This document shows, one piece after another, positions 1 through 6,991 of a DNA stretch of 11,039 nucleotides. The number at the start of each line of letters is the position of its first letter. The first letter of the stretch is position 1. Origin of the DNA: Candidatus Zixiibacteriota bacterium (lineage in GTDB: Bacteria; Zixibacteria; MSB-5A5; GN15; FEB-12); the NCBI GenBank assembly GCA_016213305.1, contig JACRAV010000147.1:1-11039 (forward strand), read 5' to 3'. The translations under genes and the position numbers were made by a program. Under the pieces are notes generated by a model that saw nothing but the letters and a program-made list of their open reading frames with translations, made no database searches and was not told where the DNA came from.

Positions 1-828
1 CGCGAGTTCGAACGCGCCGTGGCCGCCGGCGTGGAACTGTTCGTGGTGGACAATCCCGACGAGGTCAAAAAATTCGCCCGCTTCACCGACCGGAAGCTCA
101 AAGTGCTCATCCGCTACAAGATCGGCCTGGAGAAGGCGGCGGTGGTCAACCTTCAGTACAAGTTTGGCTGCAATACCAAGGAAGTCCTGCCGCTCGCCCG
201 GATGATTCAGGAATCCGGCCATGAGTTCTACGGCCTCAGTTTCCATATCGGCTCACAGTGCATCTATGCCGAAAACTACGTCAAGGCGATCGAAGCCGCC
301 CGCAAGCTGATCTATCAGCTGGATTGCGCCAGTTTCGACACCCGTATCCTCGACATCGGCGGCGGTTTCCCCAGCCAGTATCTCGACCCGATCCCGCCCA
401 TCGACCAGTTCTGTGCCCCGATTCAGAAGGCGCTCGACAAGAAAATCCGGCCCGGCATACGAGTCATTGCCGAACCGGGACGTTTCATCTCCGCCAGCCC
501 GATCACGCTGGTCGCGTCGATTGTCGGCAAATCCTACCGCGACGGCAAGATGTGGTACTACCTCGACGACGGACTGTATTCCACCTTCAGCGGCATGCTC
601 TACGACCATTGCACCTATCCGGTGGTCACCGATCGCGAGGGGGACGAAAAACTCTCCGTCCTCGCCGGGCCGACCTGCGATTCGTTCGACGTCATGTACG
701 ACGGTCTGATGATCCCCGAGCACAATATCGGAGATATGTTCGTATTCCCGGTCACCGGCGCCTATTGCTCGGTCTCCGGCTCCACCTTCAACTCTCTGAG
801 ACGCGCCGAGTACCGCGTTATCGACTAA
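1..828 (+). CDS. Ornithine decarboxylase, fold III PLP-dependent (5' truncated)
   Basis: Predicted to decarboxylate ornithine to putrescine, the first step of polyamine synthesis, in the cytoplasm. The frame is open from base 1, so the gene starts upstream. The 275 visible residues are about the last two thirds of a family of roughly 390-450 residues, and the PLP-lysine motif lies outside the window. Visible family motifs, numbered from the first codon: KFG near 54, HIGSQ (82-86), DIGGGFP (118-124), EPGRF (158-162, PLP phosphate binding), DDGLY (189-193), GPTCD (223-227, with the catalytic Cys226 and substrate-binding Asp227), and GAY (253-255). The GPTCD and DDGLY-YDH pattern matches eukaryote-type ornithine decarboxylase better than diaminopimelate decarboxylase (GPxCES). 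The stop lies 9 nt before speE, which supports a polyamine operon. A related lysine or mixed-substrate decarboxylase is the main alternative. Confidence 0.88.
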   Translation, partial: REFERAVAAGVELFVVDNPDEVKKFARFTDRKLKVLIRYKIGLEKAAVVNLQYKFGCNTKEVLPLARMIQESGHEFYGLSFHIGSQCIYAENYVKAIEAARKLIYQLDCASFDTRILDIGGGFPSQYLDPIPPIDQFCAPIQKALDKKIRPGIRVIAEPGRFISASPITLVASIVGKSYRDGKMWYYLDDGLYSTFSGMLYDHCTYPVVTDREGDEKLSVLAGPTCDSFDVMYDGLMIPEHNIGDMFVFPVTGAYCSVSGSTFNSLRRAEYRVID

Positions 829-837
829 CGGAGCACA

Positions 838-1734
838 ATGGCGACAACTAAACCCAAAGCCGGCCAGAGTGTCGGCGTGACGGGCATGGAAGACCTGTGG
901 AACGTCTGGTATTCCGAGCTTCACGAACATGCCACCGGCCTGACCGTCAAGGTCAACCGGCTGGTGGAATCGACCCAGTCCGAATTCCAGCGCATCGACA
1001 TCATCGAAAACGATTTCTTCGGCAAGATTCTGGTGCTGTACGGCTCGCTCATGGCGGCCACCAACGACAACAACGTGTACAACGAGATGATCACTCATGT
1101 ACCGTTGTTCGTGCACCCGAAACCGAAAAACGTGCTGATCATCGGCGGCGGCGACTGCGGCGCACTGACTGAGGTGCTCAAACATCCCGAAGTCAAAAAG
1201 TGCACGATGTGCGAGATCGACAAGAAAGTGGTCGAAGTCTCCAACCGCCATCTTCCCCATCTGGCCAAAGGGGTCCGCGACAAACGCGCCAAGCTGGTCT
1301 TCATGGACGGCAAGGAATTCATCGCCAAGTCCAAGGAGAAGTTCGACGTCATCATTCTCGACCTGTCCGACCCGATCGGCCCGGCCGCCGACCTGTTCCA
1401 GAAACCGTTCCACCAGAAGGTGTACGAGGCCCTGAACCCCGACGGCATCATGCTGGCGCAGTCGGAATCGCCGTATTTCCACAAGGAGGCGGTGAAGGCG
1501 ATGTACAAGAATGTCCGCTCGATTTTCCCGATCGTGGAAATGTACACCGCCCACATGCCGATCTACCCGTCGTCGCTCTGGTCGTTCGCGTTCTGCAGTA
1601 AAAAGTATCACCCGTTGAAGCATTTCAATGCCAAGCGCTACGACCGACAGAAGCCGAAAACGCGGTACTACAACCAAGACATCCACACGGCGGCCTTTGC
1701 CCTGCCGGAGTATGTGAAAGCTCTTATCAAGTAG
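838..1734 (+). CDS. speE: Spermidine synthase
   Basis: Transfers the aminopropyl group of decarboxylated S-adenosylmethionine to putrescine to give spermidine, in the cytoplasm. The 298 residues match the usual family length of about 280-300. The N-terminal beta domain (to about residue 75) precedes a Rossmann methyltransferase-like core. Visible motifs: YNEMITH (81-87), the nucleotide loop GGGDCG (103-108), the acidic residue Glu126 after strand 2, MDGKEF (156-161), the catalytic-loop motif DLSDP (175-179), and QSES (208-211). The loop is normally GGGDGG or GGGDGA, and the Cys at 107 is unusual. The ATG at 838 has a GGAG four bases upstream, a short but usable spacing. The gene follows the decarboxylase by 9 nt and is followed by a hairpin and a strong terminator, so the two form the end of an operon. 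No S-adenosylmethionine decarboxylase gene is visible here. Confidence 0.95.
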   Translation: MATTKPKAGQSVGVTGMEDLWNVWYSELHEHATGLTVKVNRLVESTQSEFQRIDIIENDFFGKILVLYGSLMAATNDNNVYNEMITHVPLFVHPKPKNVLIIGGGDCGALTEVLKHPEVKKCTMCEIDKKVVEVSNRHLPHLAKGVRDKRAKLVFMDGKEFIAKSKEKFDVIILDLSDPIGPAADLFQKPFHQKVYEALNPDGIMLAQSESPYFHKEAVKAMYKNVRSIFPIVEMYTAHMPIYPSSLWSFAFCSKKYHPLKHFNAKRYDRQKPKTRYYNQDIHTAAFALPEYVKALIK

Positions 1735-1757
1735 GGCGGGAGCCCTGCGCTCCCGCC
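1735..1757 (+). other. Hairpin directly after the speE stop
   Basis: A perfect 9-bp GC-rich stem (1735-1743 with 1749-1757) with a 5-nt loop begins at the base after the speE stop codon. No T-run follows, so it is not a complete intrinsic terminator. It may protect the mRNA 3' end or help the stronger terminator downstream. Confidence 0.6.
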
Positions 1758-1790
1758 ATTCCGGGAGGGAGAGAAGACGGCACCAATCGT

Positions 1791-1818
1791 AGCCCACCGC
1801 TCCGCGGTGGGCTTTTTT
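1791..1818 (+). terminator. Intrinsic terminator of the polyamine operon
   Basis: A perfect 10-bp stem (1791-1800 with 1804-1813) with a 3-nt loop TCC is followed directly by six T residues (1813-1818, the first also closing the stem). This is a textbook rho-independent terminator on the + strand, 56 bases after the speE stop. It should isolate the polyamine operon from the amidotransferase gene. The stem resembles the hairpin at 3180-3197. Confidence 0.92.
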
Positions 1819-1835
1819 GATTCAATCGTGCCGTC

Positions 1836-2033
1836 AGTTCTTGTAGGTCGGGTTGCGAGACTGCCGCCAGGCAGACGAGCTACCCGACATCTTCTTTTCC
1901 GTTTTTGCGAATGTCACGTCGCCCTGAGCGACGAAGTTCTTGTAGGTCGGGTTGCGAGACCGCCGCCAGGCAGACGAGCTACCCGACATATTCTTTTCCG
2001 TTATTGCGAATGTCACCTCGCCCTGAGCGTCGA
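1836..2033. repeat. Tandem 99-bp direct repeat, two copies
   Basis: Copy A is 1836-1934 and copy B 1935-2033. By hand alignment they differ at five of 99 positions without gaps. Each copy contains imperfect inverted arms, GTCGGGT near its left end and ACCCGAC about 30 bases later, and ends in a small palindrome around CCCTGAGCG. The last substitutions fall in that palindrome. The core, which includes CAGGCAGACGAGCTACCC, recurs at 2937-2988. A two-copy local duplication of a dispersed element is the simplest reading. Confidence 0.9.
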
Positions 2034-2073
2034 GGGTTCGAACGGCTGGCGTGCCCGAAGCAATCCCTCATCG

Positions 2074-2105
2074 ATACGTGCCGTCAGGTGCCCTCACCTG
2101 ACGGC
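2074..2105 (+). repeat. Dispersed 32-nt hairpin repeat, copy 1
   Basis: An 11-bp perfect stem (2080-2090 with 2095-2105) and loop CCCT follow a 6-nt lead ATACGT. The whole 32 nt is identical to the reverse complement of 3502-3533. Both copies are followed by TCTTC, with one extra base in the other copy. Family unknown; it behaves like a REP-type palindromic unit. Confidence 0.85.
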
Positions 2106-2119
2106 TCTTCAAAGGTGCC

Positions 2120-2141
2120 ACGCAGACGTCCCTATCTGCGT
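2120..2141. repeat. Small hairpin
   Basis: A 7-bp perfect stem (2120-2126 with 2135-2141) has an 8-nt loop. It sits 14 nt after the 2080-2105 hairpin and 10 nt before the nested hairpin, so it is the middle of a row of three. Confidence 0.55.
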
Positions 2142-2151
2142 CTTCATTGTT

Positions 2152-2204
2152 CCGGCAGGTCCTTTCCGTCCTGAGCTTGACTCAGGACGGATGAGACCTG
2201 CCGG
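2152..2204. repeat. Nested inverted repeat upstream of the amidotransferase gene
   Basis: The outer arms are 10 bp and perfect (2152-2161 with 2195-2204). They enclose a second perfect 10-bp hairpin (2166-2175 with 2181-2190, loop CTTGA), separated from the outer stem by four bases on each side. The result is one long interrupted stem of 20 pairs. No T-run follows, so it is not an obvious terminator. It ends 8 nt before the putative -35 box of the next gene. Confidence 0.8.
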
Positions 2205-2212
2205 TCTCTCAT

Positions 2213-2241
2213 TTGTGAAACTTGCCTCTCCCGCATATATT
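2213..2241 (+). promoter_or_regulatory. Putative sigma70-type promoter of the amidotransferase gene
   Basis: TTGTGA (2213-2218) and TATATT (2236-2241) are separated by 17 nt. The -10 box ends only six bases before the ATG at 2248, so transcription would start at or next to the start codon and give a leaderless mRNA. No Shine-Dalgarno sequence is present (the bases before ATG are TCCCCCC), which agrees with this. Confidence 0.5.
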
Positions 2242-2247
2242 CCCCCC

Positions 2248-2940
2248 ATGAAACCTGTCCTCATCCTCCAGAACCACGAAATCGAATCCGCCGGGACAAT
2301 CACCGACTACCTGACCGAGCACACGATGCCGTTCGAGGTGGTCAACACCTGGCGAGGCGAACTCATCCCCGACAGCCAGGATTACCTGGCGTCGGTGGTC
2401 ATGGGGTGTCCTCTATCCGTGAGTGAAATCCCGAATCACGAGTTCTTGAAACACCTCTACGCCTTCGTTTCACGCACCATTCGCGCCAACCGACCCTACC
2501 TCGGCATCTGTTTCGGCGGCCAGATTCTGGCGCGGGTGATGGGCGCAAAAGTTGAAAGGAATCCCGAAAAAGAGATCGGGACTTTTCGACATCGCCTGAC
2601 GGCCGATGGCCAGTCAGATCCGCTCTTCCGCGGCTTTCCTCCCGATTTCCCCGCTTTTCACTGGCACAGCGACACCTTTCGGATTCCGTTCGGCGCGACG
2701 AATCTGGTTGAGAGCGACAAGTGCAAGAATCAGGCCTTCCGGATCGGGAAAGCAGTCGGACTGCAATTTCATTTTGAAGCCGACCTCGCCAAACTTCCGG
2801 TCTGGTGCGAGGTGTACGCCCCGGAGCTGGTCGAAGTCGGCCTGACCGCCGAGGCCGTCTCGTCCGGATTCAGCCCTCACGCGACCGAAATCCGCGCGTA
2901 CAATTACACCCTGCTGGACAATTTCTTCGCTCTGACGTAG
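2248..2940 (+). CDS. Class I glutamine amidotransferase-like protein
   Basis: A 230-residue cytoplasmic protein of the GMP-synthase-type (GATase class I) amidotransferase fold, which normally releases ammonia from glutamine or hydrolyses gamma-glutamyl bonds. The nucleophile elbow GICFGGQ (86-92) places the catalytic Cys at 88. His175 and Glu177 in QFHFE complete the Cys-His-Glu triad, and FHWHSD (137-142) matches the loop before the last strands. The triad is complete, so it is probably active. It is a stand-alone domain with no synthetase partner nearby, and the true substrate is unknown. The CFGGQ elbow differs from what I expect of gamma-glutamyl-polyamine hydrolase (PuuD), so the nearby polyamine genes do not settle its role. 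I chose the ATG at 2248 because homology begins there. The frame stays open 147 codons upstream, but only through repeats and the terminator. The stop codon lies inside a repeat copy. Confidence 0.85.
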   Translation: MKPVLILQNHEIESAGTITDYLTEHTMPFEVVNTWRGELIPDSQDYLASVVMGCPLSVSEIPNHEFLKHLYAFVSRTIRANRPYLGICFGGQILARVMGAKVERNPEKEIGTFRHRLTADGQSDPLFRGFPPDFPAFHWHSDTFRIPFGATNLVESDKCKNQAFRIGKAVGLQFHFEADLAKLPVWCEVYAPELVEVGLTAEAVSSGFSPHATEIRAYNYTLLDNFFALT

Positions 2941-2988
2941 GTCGGCGTTCCGAGTCCGCCGTCAGGCAGACGAGCTACCCGACATCTT
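2937..2988. repeat. Third, diverged copy of the 99-bp repeat core
   Basis: It begins with GTAGGTCGG, matching the left part of the tandem repeats, and keeps a 26-nt identical stretch (2963-2988) including GCAGACGAGCTACCCGACAT. The middle is diverged and the right half of the 99-bp unit is absent. Its first four bases contain the TAG stop codon of the amidotransferase gene. Confidence 0.8.
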
Positions 2989-3133
2989 ATCTTGTCACCC
3001 CGGCCAAGGGTTGAGACCGGCGAATGTCGGACGAAACCCGCCGAGCCGGGGCCTGGCAGGACCATACAAAATCAAAACCCGGTGCTAAAATGTTCCTGCT
3101 GGACCCCGGGTCTTCGCCCGGGGTGACAGATAA
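2987..3133. repeat. 147-bp foldback (MITE-like) element
   Basis: The left end reads TTATC-T-TGTCACCCCGG (2987-3003) and the right end CCGGGGTGACAGATAA (3118-3133). These are 16-bp inverted termini that match fully except for one extra T on the left. Inside, 3053-3061 can pair with 3094-3102 (two wobble pairs), and the right end contains an 8-bp hairpin (3103-3110 with 3117-3124, loop TCTTCG). No coding capacity or clear target-site duplication is visible. It could be a non-autonomous mobile element or a composite REP-like sequence. Confidence 0.6.
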
Positions 3134-3179
3134 AGAAATCTGATCATCAAGGTAGAATATCGGATAGTCGTCTTTGTGG

Positions 3180-3197
3180 CCCACAGCTTGCTGTGGG
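3180..3197. repeat. Perfect compact palindrome
   Basis: CCCACAGC-TT-GCTGTGGG forms an 8-bp stem. It resembles the stem of the speE terminator (1791-1813), sharing GCCCAC, a central GC pair and GTGGG. No T-run follows on either strand. Confidence 0.7.
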
Positions 3198-3343
3198 ATC
3201 CGTCGATTTGTCAATCCCGTAGCACTTTCAACACCAATTCACAGGTGATTCCGAGCTCGTCCCCATAGGTAGGAGACACCAGAACGCTCCCACAACGAAG
3301 AGGGAAAGAGTGAAAGTAAGGAATCCTTTAATCTTAATAAAAC

Positions 3344-3496
3344 GAACCCAATTTGGATGGCTGGCCGTTCAGGACAGGCATGACAAAACGTGCCTGCAAT
3401 TCGAACCCAATTCGGCGTATCCCCCTTGTGCCGCTGGAACTTCCATCCGGGGAATGCCGCCCCGGAACGCGGTCCGTGCAATTTGAAGCCAATTGG
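3344..3496. repeat. Three spaced copies of a GAACCCAATT-like word
   Basis: GAACCCAATTTGG (3344-3356), GAACCCAATTCGG (3403-3415) and GAAGCCAATTGG (3485-3496) are direct copies with one to two differences, spaced 59 and 82 bases apart. The spacing is irregular and the intervening DNA is not conserved, so this is not a CRISPR array. The role is unknown. Confidence 0.5.
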
Positions 3497-3501
3497 AAGA
3501 T

Positions 3502-3533
3502 GCCGTCAGGTGAGGGCACCTGACGGCACGTAT
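3502..3533 (-). repeat. Dispersed 32-nt hairpin repeat, copy 2, abutting the maeB stop
   Basis: Read on the minus strand, this is identical over 32 nt to 2074-2105. The hairpin here extends to a 12-bp perfect stem (3501-3512 with 3517-3528). It begins at the base after the maeB TAA stop. It may act as a 3'-end stabiliser or weak terminator for maeB, but no T-run follows (ATCTTCC). Confidence 0.85.
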
Positions 3534-5786
<2,253 letters not shown>

Positions 5787-5858
5787 GATTTATGCTCCTG
5801 TCTATTTCACTCAAGGACCGGATTCAGACACGGCCCTAGTTACTTTTTTCACAATCTG

Positions 5859-5886
5859 AATATAGGCCGGTTACCGGGCCGGTCAA
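5859..5886 (-). promoter_or_regulatory. Putative sigma70-type promoter of maeB with palindromic spacer
   Basis: On the minus strand TTGACC (5881-5886) and TATATT (5859-5864) are separated by 16 nt, a good sigma70 match. The predicted start gives a leader of about 65 nt. The spacer contains the palindrome CCGGTAACCGG (odd centre, five pairs each side), a plausible operator. Confidence 0.65.
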
Positions 5887-5960
5887 GTTGTTTCGAGTCC
5901 AATCCAGTATATGGAGTTTGGGAGTAAGTATCAACAGTGCTGACTTGGTCATCGCGACGT

Positions 5961-6251
5961 TCATGTGGGTCGTTGCCGCGCAACATCTTGGCGACATTCG
6001 GCCATGACCTCCGACGGTATCAGGCGGAGTGCCAGCCAGACAAGCAATGGCACAATGACCAGGTCGTCCAATTGACCAGCAAACGGGATAAAGTCCGGTA
6101 TAATATCGATTGGCGAGACCAGATACGCCACCGCCAGCCCCAACAGCCAGCGTGCGGCTCGTGGTGTGCGCGGATGATTCAACGCCCGCCGATAGACCTG
6201 TATTTCGGTGCGAAGGCGTTTGATGAGACCTGTGGCGCGACTGGGAGGCAT
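5961..6251 (-). CDS. YkvA-like DUF1232 small membrane protein
   Basis: A 96-residue protein with the DUF1232 signature: a hydrophobic helix (about 35-48) running into SPIDIIPDFIPFAGQLDDL (46-64), then a second hydrophobic segment (64-78). The N-terminus is basic and the C-terminus polar. The family is widespread in bacteria and membrane-associated, and has no established biochemical function. The start lies 6 nt after the rhomboid stop with only a weak GGA before it, so translational coupling to the rhomboid gene is likely. It is the last gene of the M23-rhomboid-DUF1232 run. No terminator with a T-run is visible before the maeB promoter, so some readthrough into maeB is possible. Confidence 0.85.
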   Translation of the reverse strand: MPPSRATGLIKRLRTEIQVYRRALNHPRTPRAARWLLGLAVAYLVSPIDIIPDFIPFAGQLDDLVIVPLLVWLALRLIPSEVMAECRQDVARQRPT

Positions 6252-6257
6252 TCCGGA

Positions 6258-6974
6258 TCACCATTGCATCCGGTAGATTCGCTGGCGGTCGCCCGACGAC
6301 ACATTTCCCCCGCCCCGCAGTTTGACAATCGCTTTGAGAACCAAAAAACCAAAAAGGAATCCACCCACATGGGCCAGCCAGGCGACACCACCACCGGTCG
6401 AACTTCCCAACAAAGACATGAGAATCTGAAGTCCAAACCAGATGCCGAGCACGATCTTGGCCGGCAAAACGACGAATTGAATGAAGAAGAACACAATGAG
6501 GCAGGTTATTTCCGCTTTCGGATGCAAAACGAGGTACCCGCCCATGACTCCGGCAATGGCCCCCGAGGCGCCAACCAGCGGAACTTCGGAGCCGGGGTTA
6601 AAGGCCGTGTAGAGCGCGATCGCGGCGAATCCGGAAATCAGGTAGAACAGGATAAATTTGAGGGACCCGAAATAGTCCTCGATGTTGTTCCCGAAAATCC
6701 ACAGGAACAGCATGTTTCCGATCAGGTGCATCCATCCCCCGTGCATGAACATCGAAGTCAGCGGCGTGAACATCAGATGACCTGGCACGCCAGAGTAATC
6801 CGATGGATGCAAGAATAGATCCGGAATGTATCCGAAATGAATGACGGCCATCTGAAAACCTTGCGGCCCCTGAAAGTATGACCAGAAGAAAGCCAGACAG
6901 TTGACGGCAATAAGAGTCACGGTCAGGTACGGTTTGCGAACCGTGGGATTGTCGTCGCGAACTGGGAAGAACAT
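6258..6974 (-). CDS. Rhomboid family intramembrane serine protease
   Basis: A 238-residue polytopic membrane protease predicted to cleave transmembrane substrates within the bilayer. Visible hallmarks: HLIGN (83-87, with the oxyanion-site His83 and Asn87), FGNNIED (94-100), the GxSG motif GASG (135-138, catalytic Ser137), and AHVGGFLFG (201-209, catalytic His202). About six hydrophobic segments can be counted, starting near residue 17, which fits a basic six-helix bacterial rhomboid. The catalytic dyad is complete, so it is probably active. It starts 17 nt after the stop of the M23 peptidase gene, and the DUF1232 gene follows after 6 nt, indicating one operon. Its ribosome binding site is weak. 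Substrates cannot be predicted; the operon context suggests envelope proteolysis. Confidence 0.93.
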   Translation of the reverse strand: MFFPVRDDNPTVRKPYLTVTLIAVNCLAFFWSYFQGPQGFQMAVIHFGYIPDLFLHPSDYSGVPGHLMFTPLTSMFMHGGWMHLIGNMLFLWIFGNNIEDYFGSLKFILFYLISGFAAIALYTAFNPGSEVPLVGASGAIAGVMGGYLVLHPKAEITCLIVFFFIQFVVLPAKIVLGIWFGLQILMSLLGSSTGGGVAWLAHVGGFLFGFLVLKAIVKLRGGGNVSSGDRQRIYRMQW

Positions 6975-6991
6975 ACGACGCCGATCTGGCC

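Larger units (their letters stand above)
1819..2247. other. Repeat-rich intergenic region, no gene
   Basis: This 429-bp gap holds a truncated 11-nt copy of a dispersed hairpin arm (1827-1837), two tandem 99-bp repeats (1836-2033), and then three consecutive hairpins (2080-2105, 2120-2141, 2152-2204). A putative promoter for the next gene sits at its right edge. Open frames cross it on both strands because the repeat length is a multiple of three, but none has a ribosome binding site or recognisable protein content. Confidence 0.75.
2941..3533. other. Repeat-filled region between convergent genes, no intact gene
   Basis: This 593-bp gap separates the convergent amidotransferase and maeB genes. 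In order it holds the rest of the third repeat copy, a 147-bp foldback element (2987-3133), a compact hairpin (3180-3197), a stretch that could be an old coding fragment on the minus strand (3211-3318), three copies of a GAACCCAATT-like word (3344-3496), and the inverted copy of the 32-nt hairpin repeat (3502-3533). I find no open frame with a ribosome binding site or recognisable domain, and no classical terminator with a T-run for either gene. Confidence 0.7.

Noticed and set aside
253..1797. 514-codon open frame on the minus strand across the decarboxylase and speE genes
   Set aside because: It is antisense to two genes with clear family motifs. Its product is rich in R, V, H and D with no recognisable domain, as expected for a codon shadow in GC-rich DNA.
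1834..2016. Small minus-strand protein made of two 33-residue repeats
   Set aside because: It arises only because the 99-bp DNA repeat length is a multiple of three. There is no ribosome binding site or protein-like composition.
1836..2033. CRISPR array
   Set aside because: There are only two adjacent 99-bp units with no unique spacers and no cas genes.
2028..2060. tRNA T-arm-like GGTTCGAAC
   Set aside because: The flanking bases do not form the T stem, and no acceptor, D or anticodon arms fit around it.
2166..2204. Intrinsic terminator from the nested hairpin
   Set aside because: No T-run follows on either strand. The bases after it are TCTCTCATTT on + and mixed sequence on -.
1807..2247. 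147-codon N-terminal extension of the amidotransferase
   Set aside because: It would begin inside the speE terminator and run through the tandem repeats. Amidotransferase homology begins at the ATG at 2248.
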